Source: an uncultured Streptomyces sp. | Lineage (GTDB): Bacteria; Actinomycetota; Actinomycetes; Streptomycetales; Streptomycetaceae | Direction: 5' to 3' | DNA: 64,000 bases | NCBI RefSeq assembly: GCF_947488945.1 | Contig: NZ_CANLBS010000010.1 | Span: forward strand, 124,001 to 188,000 | In this document: piece after piece, positions 42,159-51,374 of the stretch | Numbering within the stretch: the first letter of the stretch is position 1 | How the letters are laid out: each line of letters opens with the position of its first letter | Program-made: the position numbers and the translations under genes | The notes under the pieces: generated by a model | Database searches by the model: none | The model's input: only the letters and a program-made list of their open reading frames with translations | Told to the model about the DNA's origin: nothing

Positions 42159-45107
42159 TCACTCCAGCAGGTCGGAGTAAGCGCCGAGGGCGAGGGCTAT
42201 GTCGGCCTGCGCCCAGAACCGGTGGTAGGTGAAGACGGGGGCGGCTCCCCCGTCGAGGTACGCCTGCACCTTGGGCCAGTTCGGGTCGTCCTGGTAGAAG
42301 GAGCGGATGGACAGGAAGGTGGACTCCTCGTCGACGGTGTCGCCGTTGGGCATGGCACCGGTCCAGCCGTCCGGTACGTACACCGGGTCGTCGAAGCGGT
42401 TGTAGTCGGCGCGGGTCTCCGGGACGGCGATGCCTGCGTCGTCCTGGTAGTGGTCCCACATGCCGTCGAGGAGAGCCTTGGCGGTGGCCGCGGCCTCGGT
42501 GTCGCCGGACTCGGCCGCGTAGTAGGTCAGGGTCCGGGCGTAGGCGCCGGTGACGCCGACGTCGTTGGTGTAGTCGGCGACGGTGACGTGGAGGTCGCCG
42601 TTGTCGCCGGGGGCGGCGGCGTTCCAGGTGTCGGGTGCGCCGGACCACTGGAGGGTGGACGGGACCCGGTAGGTGCCGTCGGGGTTGACGGTGGTCTCCG
42701 ACAGCGCCCAGTCGACCCACTTGTCGAGTACCGCCTTGGCCTCGGCGTCGCCGGACTCGTGGTAGTACTCGGCGACGCGCTCCATCGACCAGGCCTGGAA
42801 GCCGAACCACTGGTTGGACGGCGGGTCGTGGTAGACGGGCTTCTCGTCGTAGTACATGCCGTAGAAGGTGGGGGTGCCGGCCGGGGGCTGGGCGTAGCGG
42901 CCCTTCCAGCTGTTGGTGGCACCGCCCGCGATGGCTCCCTCGTCGGACTGGAGCCAGCGGTAGAACTCCAGCTGGCGGTCGAGGCTCTTGCCCCAGTCCT
43001 GGGCGCCGGTGGCCGACTTCGGCTTCAGGTCGGGGTAGGCGCTGAGCGCGTACGCGGCCATCGGGTTCTGGTAGCCGCCGTGGGCGTGGCTGGAGCCGAT
43101 GCGCCAGGCCCAGCCCGCGTTGGTGTCGGTGGCACCGCCCCAGGCGTAGTACCAGGACATCAGGTAGTGCGAGCTGTCCTTGCCGCTGCCGGCCGGGCAG
43201 GCGGTGGGTCCGACGCAGTTGCCGACCTTCTTGAAGTACTTGTCGAACATGGCGTAGCGGAGGTAGTCGCCCATCTTGGCGGCCTTGCCGACGGTCGCGG
43301 CGACCTGGCTCTTCTTGCCCTGCTCCCCGGCCCAGACGTCGGCCCAGTAGGCGGCCTGGACGGCGCGTGCGTCGGCGTCGGGGGCGTTGGTGAACTTCCA
43401 CTGCTTGGCGTAGGAGGCGTCCCCGGTGAACAGGTCGAGGTAGCCGTTGTCACCGCCGTAGGTGAAGTTGTCGCAGGTGGGGTGGGTGACGGTCTCCCAG
43501 ACCGATTCCTGGGGGCCGCGCTGGAAGGTGTTGATGTAGGAGGGGCCGGTGGCGGCCGGGCCGGCGGTGCACTTTCCGGGCTCGTTGCCGAATCCGTAGG
43601 TGTTGTCGACGTCCTGGATCCAGTGCATGCCGTAGACGTCGGCGGTGCCGTAGGCGCTCTTCAGCTCGCCGGCGATGGGGTCGGCGCCGGAGGCCGCGGA
43701 GCCGTCGAGGAAGGCGGGGTACTGCGAGGGGTCGTCGTGCTCGGGGGCGTAGGTGGCCGGCTTGGAGGCGTTGTAGTAGGCGTTGGTCGGCTGGTCGGCG
43801 TGGGTGGGGATCATGTACTTCTCCATGGTGTCCCACGCACCGTTGAACTTGGTCCAGTCACCGGTGATCTTGCCGTACATGGCCTGGAGCCAGATCAGGT
43901 AGCTGTACGCCTCCGACGTCGTCTCGTGTCCGTGGTCGGGCGCTTCGACGATGAGGGTCTCGACCGAGTGGTAGGGGATGCCCTCGGGGGAGAAGTAGCC
44001 GTTCGCCGGGTCGGTGATCTTGCCGTACAGGTCGAGGAAGCGGGCGTCGTACTCCCCCGCCGCTTCGAGCTGGGTGACGGTGACCTCGGCGGCGCCGTGA
44101 CCGGGTGCGGTCACGGTGAAGGTGGCGGCACCGGTGCCGTCCGCGTCGGCGGAGACGGTCACGCGCTGCGGGGTGGACCAGTTGGCGGGGGTGAAGGTGA
44201 GGCTCGCCCCGGAGGTGACGGACAAGCCGCTGTTGCCGGCGGAGCGGGCGACCGTGGCGGTCACGTTCGCGGTGGGGCGGGTGGAGAGGGCGACGTCGAA
44301 CGTGCCCGACTTGCCCTGCTGGACGCCGAGTTGGGCGGGGGTGGCGACGAGCGCCGGGCCCGCGGCGACGGTGATGCCCGCCGGGGTCGATTCGGCGGAG
44401 GCGCCGAGGCTGTCGTAGGCGCGGGCGTAGACGGAGTGCCCGCCCGCCGCGAGGCCGGTGGCGTTGTAGGTGTAGGGGGAGGTGGTGTCGGTGCCCAGGA
44501 GCGTGGTGTTGTCGTAGAACTCGACCTTGCTGATCGTCGCGCCGTCGGCCGCGGCCGCGGTGGCGGCGAGCGGGACGGAGTCCCCGGCGGTGAACACCGA
44601 TCCGGCGGCCGGGCTGGTGAGCACGGCGATCGGGGGCTGGTGGGCGCCGGAGCAGACCGTGCCGTTGACGGCGAACGAGGTGGGCGCCGCGTTGGCGCCG
44701 CTGTAGGTGAACTGGGCGCCGGTGGTGACGGCGGCGCCCGCGGCGACCTTGCCGTTCCAGGAGGCGTTGGTGACCTTGACGTTCTTGCCGGTCTGCGACC
44801 AGGTGCCGTTCCAGCCGTTGGTGAGGGTCTGGTTGCCGGCGTAGGCGTAGGTGAGGGTCCAGCCGTCGATCGGCGCGGTACCCCGGTTGGTGAGGGTGAG
44901 TTCGGTGGTGAAGCCCGAACCCCAGTCGTTGGTCTTCTGATCGACGCTGCACTGGACGACCGCCGCACGGGCGGGCGTTCCGGCGGCCGTCATGCCCAGA
45001 GGGAGGGCGAGGGCCGCGACGAGCGTCGTCCACATCCGGCGTGACCGGACTCCGGTTCTGCGGAGCCCGGTGGGTCTCCACGTTCTTCGTGCGCTGACCG
45101 AGGGCAT
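42159..45107 (-). CDS. Secreted GH48 reducing-end exocellulase with N-terminal CBM2
   Basis: The 982-residue enzyme releases cellobiose from the reducing ends of cellulose. After a signal peptide (about 1-48, ARA) comes a CBM2 (VQCSVDQKTNDWGSGFTTEL to FAVNGTVC, about 50-150), an Ig-like domain (PPIAVLTSPAAGSVFTAGDS, about 155-250), a second beta domain (about 255-345) and the GH48 domain (about 355-980) with HETTSEAYSYLIWLQAMYGK containing the catalytic acid Glu. AGGAGGACC precedes ATG 45107. A perfect CebR operator lies 71 bases upstream, so cellobiose should induce it. The divergent GH6 gene is its natural partner. Confidence 0.96.
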   Translation of the reverse strand: MPSVSARRTWRPTGLRRTGVRSRRMWTTLVAALALPLGMTAAGTPARAAVVQCSVDQKTNDWGSGFTTELTLTNRGTAPIDGWTLTYAYAGNQTLTNGWNGTWSQTGKNVKVTNASWNGKVAAGAAVTTGAQFTYSGANAAPTSFAVNGTVCSGAHQPPIAVLTSPAAGSVFTAGDSVPLAATAAAADGATISKVEFYDNTTLLGTDTTSPYTYNATGLAAGGHSVYARAYDSLGASAESTPAGITVAAGPALVATPAQLGVQQGKSGTFDVALSTRPTANVTATVARSAGNSGLSVTSGASLTFTPANWSTPQRVTVSADADGTGAATFTVTAPGHGAAEVTVTQLEAAGEYDARFLDLYGKITDPANGYFSPEGIPYHSVETLIVEAPDHGHETTSEAYSYLIWLQAMYGKITGDWTKFNGAWDTMEKYMIPTHADQPTNAYYNASKPATYAPEHDDPSQYPAFLDGSAASGADPIAGELKSAYGTADVYGMHWIQDVDNTYGFGNEPGKCTAGPAATGPSYINTFQRGPQESVWETVTHPTCDNFTYGGDNGYLDLFTGDASYAKQWKFTNAPDADARAVQAAYWADVWAGEQGKKSQVAATVGKAAKMGDYLRYAMFDKYFKKVGNCVGPTACPAGSGKDSSHYLMSWYYAWGGATDTNAGWAWRIGSSHAHGGYQNPMAAYALSAYPDLKPKSATGAQDWGKSLDRQLEFYRWLQSDEGAIAGGATNSWKGRYAQPPAGTPTFYGMYYDEKPVYHDPPSNQWFGFQAWSMERVAEYYHESGDAEAKAVLDKWVDWALSETTVNPDGTYRVPSTLQWSGAPDTWNAAAPGDNGDLHVTVADYTNDVGVTGAYARTLTYYAAESGDTEAAATAKALLDGMWDHYQDDAGIAVPETRADYNRFDDPVYVPDGWTGAMPNGDTVDEESTFLSIRSFYQDDPNWPKVQAYLDGGAAPVFTYHRFWAQADIALALGAYSDLLE

Positions 45108-45177
45108 GCGCGGGTCCTCCTCGCGGCTCTGACTTCCATGGGGGGCGTGCAAGGGCTGTGCACAAGCTTTGAACGGG

Positions 45178-45191
45178 TGGGAGCGCTCCCA
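45178..45191. promoter_or_regulatory. CebR operator (perfect 14-bp palindrome)
   Basis: TGGGAGCGCTCCCA is the exact consensus bound by CebR/CelR, LacI-family repressors released by cello-oligosaccharides. It lies 71 bases upstream of the GH48 start, consistent with overlap of its promoter. Confidence 0.95.
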
Positions 45192-45313
45192 GCATGGAGA
45201 GTGCGCAAAATCGACGTCAAGACGCGTGAAGAGTCGAATAAATTCGATAGTGAGAGTTCAGAACGGGTGTGTTGACCGAATCCTGTGAACGCTCTAACGT
45301 CGTGCCACATCGG

Positions 45314-45327
45314 TGGGAGCGGTTCCA
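45314..45327. promoter_or_regulatory. Imperfect CebR-like box
   Basis: TGGGAGCGGTTCCA matches the CebR consensus at 12 of 14 positions. It lies between the two cellulase genes, 136 bases from the perfect box. Confidence 0.5.
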
Positions 45328-46317
45328 CCGGTCGGCATGTCGTAGGGGGCATGTCCGGTCCAGACGGAATCGCTCGCACCACGTCCCTCTCCTTTTCGGC
45401 GCTTCCCGCACGTGTTCCGCCTGCTCCTCGGAGCAGTTCCGGCCATGGCCGGCAGCACCATCGCCCCCATGGTCTTCGCCTCCGGATCCGCCCCGTGCGT
45501 ACGGCGGAGCACCCCGCCGCCGACCGGTCGCGGGACGGTTTCCGGCGGTACGACAGCCTTGCCGATCCGGCCCTGCGGTCCGCGCCCGGACCGTGGAGTC
45601 CGAGTCCCGGCACGGCCTCCGGGCCACCGGCGGGAACCTTCCGCCGGCTTCCCGGCCCGCCCACTCCGGCGTCCAACGCGCCGCCGGAGCACGCGAGTCG
45701 ACGCACATGGCGCCGCCCGCGCCACCGATCAAGACACCGGAACGGCCGACCCGAACCCTTAGCCCCGGACCGGCAGGTCCGGCCTCCACGACGACCCCAC
45801 GGACCCCACGGACCCCTCCGGATCCAGTGGCCCTCCCCTCACCCCTCCGCCCCGGCGACCGGCTCGCCGACGCGTCCGGCACGACCCGCCGTGCGTGCCC
45901 GGCGCCGACCGCCGCGGCGGTGAATTCCCCCGCACCGGGGCCCCGGCGCCTTCGGCGGCCCTGCCGGACCAGCGTCCGTCCGGACTTTCACGGACCGGTA
46001 CGCGAACCATGTTCCGACGTCCACGGAAAGGAGTGCCGACCAGCAAAGGAAAACACCGGACCGCTTTTTGCGGACGCCCGCCGCACGACCGCCGCTTCGA
46101 CGTGACACACGAATTCCGGACGTCGCGCCGAGGATCACGGAATGGCCCCGACGGCCGAATGGAACGGGAATCCCCTGCACTTTCCGGTCCTGTGGCTGAC
46201 CGCTTCGACGTGCACTCCGGTCACCGGGAAGCCACGCCGACGCACGCCGCGGCGCCCGACTCACGCCGCCGGCGCCCCTCTTCCCCTTTCCCGTACCCCG
46301 GACGGACCTGGAGCACC

Positions 46318-46331
46318 TGGGACAGCTCCCC
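46318..46331. promoter_or_regulatory. Weak CebR-like box upstream of the GH6 gene
   Basis: TGGGACAGCTCCCC matches the consensus at 11 of 14 positions, 103 bases before the GH6 start. It is placed where a GH6 operator would be expected, but the match is weak. Confidence 0.4.
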
Positions 46332-46433
46332 GTGTCCGTCCCCGATCAGTGACTACGCCGGCACCCCCACCGCGTACACATCGGGCGGCGGGACCACCCG
46401 CTCGCCCTGGACAGTTAAGGAAACGGAATTCGC

Positions 46434-48191
46434 ATGAGCCGCACGAGCCGCACCACCTCGCGCAGATCACGGACCGCCCTGATGGCGGCCGGAGCCCTCG
46501 TCGCCGCGGCGGCAGGGACCGCCGCGGCCGCCGGGCCGTTCACGGCGGCCGCGGCCGCCGCGGGCTGCACGGTCAACTACACGATCCAGAACCAGTGGAA
46601 CGGCGGGCTGACCGCCTCCGTCAACGTCACCAACAACGGGGCGGCGGTGAACGCCTGGCAGCTCGAATGGTCCTTCGCGGGCTCCGAGCAGGTCAGCCAG
46701 GGCTGGAACGCCGCCCTCACCCAGAGCGGCAAGGCCGTCACCGCGAAGAACGTCTCGTACAACGGCACGCTGGCCACCGGCGCTTCGGCGTCCTTCGGGT
46801 TCAACGCCTCCGGCAACGGCCAGAGCGCCGTGCCGGCCGCCTTCAAGCTGAACGGGGTGGCCTGCAACGGCGGCGTCGTCGACCCGACGGACCCGACCGA
46901 CCCGACCGACCCCACGGACCCGACCGACCCGGGCACCGGGACCAGGGTCGACAACCCCTACGTCGGCTCCAAGGTCTACGTGAACCCGGAGTGGTCGGCC
47001 AAGGCCGCGGCCGAGCCGGGCGGCAGCCGGGTCGCCAACCAGCCGACCGGTGTCTGGCTGGACCGCATCGCGGCGATCCAGGGCGCCAACGGCGGGATGG
47101 GTCTGCGCGACCACCTGGACGCGGCACTGGCCCAGAAGGGCAGCGGCGAGATGGTCGTCCAGCTCGTCATCTACAACCTGCCCGGCCGCGACTGCGCCGC
47201 GCTCGCCTCCAACGGCGAGCTCGGACCGAACGACCTGGGCCGGTACAAGACCGAGTACATCGACCCGATCGCCTCGATCCTCGGTGAGGCGAAGTACGCC
47301 GGGCTCCGGATCGTGACGACCGTCGAGATCGACTCGCTGCCGAACCTGGTGACCAACACCGGCAGCCGTGCCACCGCCACGCCCAACTGCGACGTGATGA
47401 AGGCCAACGGCAACTACGTGAAGGGCGTCGGCTACGCCCTGAACAAGCTGGGCGACGTCGCCAACGTCTACAACTACATCGACGCCGGCCACCACGGCTG
47501 GATCGGCTGGGACGACAACTTCGGGCCGTCCGCGGACACCTTCAAGGCGGCCGCGACCGCCGAGGGCGCCACGGTCGCCGACGTGCACGGCTTCATCACC
47601 AACACCGCCAACTACAGCGCGCTGAAGGAGCAGTACTTCACCATCGACGACTCGGTCAACGGCACCTCGGTGCGGCAGTCGAAGTGGGTGGACTGGAACC
47701 GCTACACGGACGAGCTCTCCTTCGCCCAGGGCTTCCGGAACAAGCTGGTGTCGGTCGGCTTCGACTCGAAGATCGGCATGCTGATCGACACCTCCCGCAA
47801 CGGCTGGGGCGGTGCCAACCGGCCGACCGGGCCGGGCGCGACGACCAGCGTCGACACCTACGTCAACGGTGGGCGGATCGACCGCCGCATCCACATGGGC
47901 AACTGGTGCAACCAGTCCGGAGCCGGTCTCGGCGAACGGCCCAAGGCCGCGCCCGAGGCGGGAATCGACGCGTACGTGTGGATGAAGCCCCCGGGGGAGT
48001 CCGACGGTTCCAGCTCGGCGATCCCGAACGACGAGGGCAAGGGATTCGACCGCATGTGCGACCCGACGTACACGGGTAACGCACGCAACGGCAACAGCAT
48101 GTCCGGTGCGCTGCCGAACGCCCCGATCTCCGGACAGTGGTTCTCCGCGCAGTTCCAGGAGCTCATGAAGAACGCCTACCCGGCGCTCTAG
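46434..48191 (+). CDS. Secreted GH6 cellobiohydrolase with N-terminal CBM2
   Basis: The 585-residue enzyme attacks cellulose from non-reducing ends. A signal peptide (about 1-42) is followed by CBM2 (GCTVNYTIQNQWNGGLTASV to LNGVACNG, about 45-143), a (Thr-Asp-Pro)n linker (about 145-163) and the GH6 domain (about 168-585). In it, VIYNLPGRDCAALASNGEL holds the usual catalytic Asp segment and YNYIDAGHHGWIGWDDN and YVWMKPPGESDGSS are GH6 blocks. The length and loops suggest the exo-acting Cel6B type. ATG 46434 follows AAGGAAACGG. Confidence 0.96.
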   Translation: MSRTSRTTSRRSRTALMAAGALVAAAAGTAAAAGPFTAAAAAAGCTVNYTIQNQWNGGLTASVNVTNNGAAVNAWQLEWSFAGSEQVSQGWNAALTQSGKAVTAKNVSYNGTLATGASASFGFNASGNGQSAVPAAFKLNGVACNGGVVDPTDPTDPTDPTDPTDPGTGTRVDNPYVGSKVYVNPEWSAKAAAEPGGSRVANQPTGVWLDRIAAIQGANGGMGLRDHLDAALAQKGSGEMVVQLVIYNLPGRDCAALASNGELGPNDLGRYKTEYIDPIASILGEAKYAGLRIVTTVEIDSLPNLVTNTGSRATATPNCDVMKANGNYVKGVGYALNKLGDVANVYNYIDAGHHGWIGWDDNFGPSADTFKAAATAEGATVADVHGFITNTANYSALKEQYFTIDDSVNGTSVRQSKWVDWNRYTDELSFAQGFRNKLVSVGFDSKIGMLIDTSRNGWGGANRPTGPGATTSVDTYVNGGRIDRRIHMGNWCNQSGAGLGERPKAAPEAGIDAYVWMKPPGESDGSSSAIPNDEGKGFDRMCDPTYTGNARNGNSMSGALPNAPISGQWFSAQFQELMKNAYPAL

Positions 48192-48198
48192 GGCTCGC

Positions 48199-48244
48199 CC
48201 TCCGGGGTCCGGGCCGCGCGGGACGGCGGCCCGGACCCCGGAGG
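48199..48244. terminator. Perfect 19-bp-stem hairpin after the GH6 gene
   Basis: Bases 48199-48217 pair exactly with 48226-48244 around an 8-base loop. It lies 7 bases beyond the cellulase stop and before the convergent VanZ-type gene. Confidence 0.88.
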
Positions 48245-48290
48245 AACGTACGAGGACCGGTGACGGGTCCGGGCGAGCGCCCGGACCCGT

Positions 48291-49046
48291 TCAGCGGTTG
48301 CGGAAGCGGTCCAGCAGGGCGCGCCCGCCGGTGGCCGGCGTCGTGCGGGCCCCGGCGGGGTCCTTGGCGCCGGGCCTCTTCACCGGGGAGGGCTTCGCCG
48401 GCTTGGCCGGCGGGGCCCCGGCGGGCTTGGCCGGCACGCTCTTCGCGCCGACGGCCGCAGGGGCGCCGGCCACCGCGGCACGCCGGCCGAACCGGAAGCG
48501 CTCACGGGCGGGCGCGGGCGTGGAGGTGTCCGGGGCGGCGGGGCCTCCGCGGCCCGTCCCCTGCACGTAGGAGTGGTAGCGGTGGCTGATCCTGCGGCCC
48601 AGCACCAGATAGCCGAGCAGCGCACCGGCCGTGTTGAGGATGACGTCGTCGATGTCGAAGGCGCGGCCCTGGACCGCGGCGCCCTGGAGGAGTTCGACCA
48701 CCACCATGACCAGGACGGTCAGCAGGGTCATCCGCAGCATCCGCAGCCGGCGGGGCACCAGCAGCGGGAGCAGGATCCCGAAGGGGGCGCCCAGCAGGAT
48801 GTTGCCGCCAGCCTGCTTGCAGGCGGCGAGGAAGGTGTAGTCCTCGGCGTACTGCCGGATGGACCGGCCCGGGTGCAGATTCGAGGTGACGATCCCCTCC
48901 GACGCGGGCGACGGTGTCAGCGTCACCTTGGCCAGCACGACCGAGAAGGCGACCAGCCCCAGGAAGGCGACCACCAGTACTCCCGCGCGCACCAAAACGC
49001 GCCCCCAACTCGTCTTGCGGCCTTCGTCGTTCGCCTCTGCAGTCAT
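48291..49046 (-). CDS. VanZ-family membrane protein
   Basis: The 251-residue protein has about four membrane helices in its first 160 residues and the VanZ pattern NILLGAPFGILLPLL ... VELLQGAAVQGRAFDIDDVILNTAGALLGYLV. VanZ relatives are linked to resistance to teicoplanin in enterococci, but the function of actinomycete members is unknown. The C-terminal third is a long Pro/Ala/Lys-rich cytoplasmic tail (AKPAGAPPAKPAKPSPVKRP). ATG 49046 is used. No vancomycin-type genes are nearby. Confidence 0.9.
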   Translation of the reverse strand: MTAEANDEGRKTSWGRVLVRAGVLVVAFLGLVAFSVVLAKVTLTPSPASEGIVTSNLHPGRSIRQYAEDYTFLAACKQAGGNILLGAPFGILLPLLVPRRLRMLRMTLLTVLVMVVVELLQGAAVQGRAFDIDDVILNTAGALLGYLVLGRRISHRYHSYVQGTGRGGPAAPDTSTPAPARERFRFGRRAAVAGAPAAVGAKSVPAKPAGAPPAKPAKPSPVKRPGAKDPAGARTTPATGGRALLDRFRNR

Positions 49047-49215
49047 GGCCCACGGATGCCCGCTCCGCGCCAGGTCACACCCATGTTCTTCGTGCCGGGG
49101 GCGGACGGGGGCGCTCCGTGGGCCCTCGCGCCGCTCCGGCGGTCCGCGGGCGGCGGACGAGGGCCTACCCGGACCGCCGCGCGGGGGCTCGGACAGCGCC
49201 TGCGAGGATGGCCGC

Positions 49216-49716
49216 ATGAGCGCACCTGACAAGGACGAACTGCTGGCAGAAGCCGTGAAGCTGCGGGAGGAGGGCCGGACCGACGAGGCGCGCGAGCGCC
49301 TGCTCGCGCTGACCGCCTCGTTCCCGGAGGCCGCCGACGTGGCGTACCAGACGGCGTGGGTCCACGACGTGCTGGGACTGGAGGCGGAGGCCGTGCCCTA
49401 CTACGAGCGGAGCCTGTCGAAGGAGGGCCTGTCCGACGAGGAGCGCCGGGGGGCGCTGGTGGGGCTCGGCTCCACCTACCGGGTGCTGGGCAGGTACGGG
49501 CAGGCCGTCGAGATCCTGCGCATGGGGGTCTCGGAGTTCCCGGACGACGGGGCGCTGCGGACGTTCCTGTCGATGGCCCTGTACAACATGGGCGAGCACC
49601 ACGAGGCGATGGAGTTGCTGCTGCGCCTGGTCGCGGCGACGAGCCGGGACGCCTCCGTGTCCGCGTACCGGACCGCAGTCGAGGGGTACGCGGCGGATCT
49701 GGACGCGACGCTCTGA
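49216..49716 (+). CDS. Tetratricopeptide-repeat protein
   Basis: This 166-residue all-helical protein has TPR-like units (ELLAEAVKLREEGRTDEARE, YQTAWVHDVLGLEAEAVPYY, ALVGLGSTYRVLGRYGQAVE, LSMALYNMGEHHEAMELLLR). TPR proteins bind partners; no specific role can be assigned. There is no signal peptide. The start at ATG 49216 has GAGGATGG upstream. Confidence 0.9.
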   Translation: MSAPDKDELLAEAVKLREEGRTDEARERLLALTASFPEAADVAYQTAWVHDVLGLEAEAVPYYERSLSKEGLSDEERRGALVGLGSTYRVLGRYGQAVEILRMGVSEFPDDGALRTFLSMALYNMGEHHEAMELLLRLVAATSRDASVSAYRTAVEGYAADLDATL

Positions 49717-49861
49717 CGGACCGGGGCGCGGGGCGGTGCCGGGGGGCGGCGCGGGACAGTGCCGGGGCGGCACGGCACCAGGCGGGGTCGGCACGGTCCG
49801 GGGGCGCGCCGGGCCGGGGCGCTTGGCGGACGGCCGGAGCGCCGGTGCCGAGAATGCCTCC

Positions 49862-50554
49862 ATGTCGTCTGCGCTGCCCTTCCCCTCACCCGCTCCCGCC
49901 GTCCCGCCCTCCGGTTCCGGGGCCCCCTCCGACCTGCGCGGCGAGTGGTCGCTGGTGATGCTCTCGGCGGCTTCCGGAGCGGCGGACGCGTTCGCGTTCC
50001 TGTGCGCGGGCCGGGTGTTCGCCGGGGTGATGACCGGGAACCTGGTGCTGCTCGGGGCGTCGGCCGCCGGGGTGGGCGAGAAGGGCGTGGCGCTGCGGGC
50101 CTGCCTGGCGGTGGCCTCGTACGGCGTGGGGGCGGCGTGCGGCGCGTGGCTGACGGCCCGGTGGCGCCGCCGGCTGCCGCTGACGCTGCTCGCCGAGGTG
50201 GTGCTGCTGACCGGGGCGGCGGGGTTGTGGCTGCTGGGACCGGTCGCGGTCGGGGCCTACCGGCCGGAGGTGCTGACGCTGGTGGCCGCGGCGATGGGGG
50301 TGCAGGCGCGCACGCGGGTGACCCCGACCAACTACTTCACGGGTACGTTCACGTCGCTGGTCGGGCGCAGGGTCCTGCGCGAACCGGGAGGCGGGGAGCG
50401 CTGGGTGGTGGCCCGGCTGGTGGCCCTGGTGGCGGGTGCGGCGGTGGCCGCGACGGCCGCCCGCTGGTGTCCCCCGCTGGCCGCGGCGGTGCCGGTCGTT
50501 CCGGCCCTGGTGGCGCTGGTGCTGGAAACGGGCCGGGGGCGGCGGAGCGGCTGA
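49862..50554 (+). CDS. YoaK/DUF1275 family membrane protein
   Basis: The 230-residue protein has about six hydrophobic segments and the family block SAASGAADAFAFLCAGRVFAGVMTGNLVLLG, with GVQARTRVTPTNYFTGTFTSL later. DUF1275 proteins are putative transporters or membrane proteins of unknown substrate. ATG 49862 is used. A strong terminator follows at 50590. Confidence 0.92.
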   Translation: MSSALPFPSPAPAVPPSGSGAPSDLRGEWSLVMLSAASGAADAFAFLCAGRVFAGVMTGNLVLLGASAAGVGEKGVALRACLAVASYGVGAACGAWLTARWRRRLPLTLLAEVVLLTGAAGLWLLGPVAVGAYRPEVLTLVAAAMGVQARTRVTPTNYFTGTFTSLVGRRVLREPGGGERWVVARLVALVAGAAVAATAARWCPPLAAAVPVVPALVALVLETGRGRRSG

Positions 50555-50589
50555 GCCCGTGGCGCTCGTGCGCCTGCGGACAAGGGAAA

Positions 50590-50622
50590 GCCCCGGCCGG
50601 ATCGGGGGAATCCGGCCGGGGC
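50590..50622. terminator. Perfect 13-bp-stem hairpin
   Basis: GCCCCGGCCGGAT (50590-50602) pairs exactly with 50610-50622. It follows the YoaK-like gene. Confidence 0.85.
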
Positions 50623-50848
50623 GGCTCAGGGTGGGCGCGAGGGGCGGTCGCCTCTCGGCGGGGTGCTCCATGGGGCTTCAGCCGAACGATCTTCCCCATG
50701 GGCTTGAGGTAGGGCCCGGGGACACTGTCCCCTCACGTCCACATATGAATGAACGGTCAACCAAGCTCCACTGTTCCCGGACGGCCCGGATGCGCGATGT
50801 GATCCGCGGCACTCGGCCGGGTCCCGGGCGGCAAGCCGAGTCCGGACG

Positions 50849-51013
50849 TCAGCGGGCTTCCCTGAACAGGACGTGCTTTCCGGCGACCGGATCGAACTTG
50901 CGCAGCTCCAGACGGTCCGGGTGGGTGCGTCGGTTCTTCCGGGTGACGTAGCCGTGCCCGGTGCCGGCGGTGGACCGGAGCGTGACGACCGGCCTGAGTT
51001 CGTTGCGTGCCAT
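50849..51013 (-). CDS. rpmG: 50S ribosomal protein L33, cysteine-free form
   Basis: The 54-residue protein MARNELRPVVTLRSTAGTGH continues with YVTRKNRRTHPDRLELRKFDP and has the L33 size and pattern. It has no cysteine, whereas the zinc-binding form has two Cys-x-x-Cys pairs. In Streptomyces such Cys-free copies are usually extra genes used under zinc starvation and repressed by Zur. I did not find a convincing Zur box upstream. The gene stands alone, without rpmB or rpsN copies. ATG 51013 follows GGGAGG. Confidence 0.95.
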   Translation of the reverse strand: MARNELRPVVTLRSTAGTGHGYVTRKNRRTHPDRLELRKFDPVAGKHVLFREAR

Positions 51014-51374
51014 GCGTACCTCCCGCGATGCTGACGACCCCGTCCCGGGCGGGATGGATGTCGTGTTCATGCTGTCTGGCTAACACGAGTCACCCCGTCC
51101 ACATTCCCTGCCCCCCGAGGGCTCCCGACCGGCGCCGAGGAGCGCACGCGCGGGGGTGCACGCGGCGGAAACAGGGCGCACCGCGTGCGTCAACTCACCA
51201 AGAAAGGAAAGGGTGTTCGGGAGATCACTCGTTAAACCCAGCCGCTGGCATATGCCAACAGCAAGAACGCGTCGAGTGTCGCCAAACCTCTTACGCGCCC
51301 CTCCCGCATGTGCCACAGTCGTCATCGGTTCACCCTTTGAGAGCCCGGCCGCAGCGCCTGTATCGGAGTACCAG
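51014..51374. promoter_or_regulatory. Divergent intergenic region with a perfect 12-bp palindrome
   Basis: These 360 bases separate the rpmG and phosphatase starts. They are AT-richer than usual, with AAAGGAAAGGGTG near 51202. TGGCATATGCCA (51246-51257) is a perfect palindrome, 118 bases before the phosphatase start, and could be an operator. No gene is seen. Confidence 0.5.

Larger units (their letters stand above)
45108..46433. other. 1.3-kb gene-free divergent regulatory region between two cellulase genes
   Basis: The region separates the starts of the GH48 and GH6 genes. Open frames exist on both strands, but none shows consistent third-position GC bias or a ribosome-binding site. It contains one perfect CebR box near GH48, two imperfect boxes, and AT-rich stretches near 45220-45300 and 46000-46100. 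Part may be a decayed gene, perhaps a lost regulator or lytic enzyme; I could not identify it. Confidence 0.5.

Noticed and set aside
45269..46105. Plus-strand frame between the two cellulase genes
   Set aside because: It has Arg/Pro/Ser-rich, domain-free sequence and no ribosome-binding site. It was left as part of the gene-free region.
46577..46954. Minus-strand frame with Gly-Ser-Val repeats opposite the GH6 linker
   Set aside because: It is the complement of the Thr-Asp-Pro linker repeat of the GH6 gene, not a relative of the SxG-repeat protein.
51014..51100. Zur box upstream of the Cys-free L33 gene
   Set aside because: The best stretch, TGAACACGACATCCA, matches the Zur-type dyad I recall at only about 9 of 15 positions.
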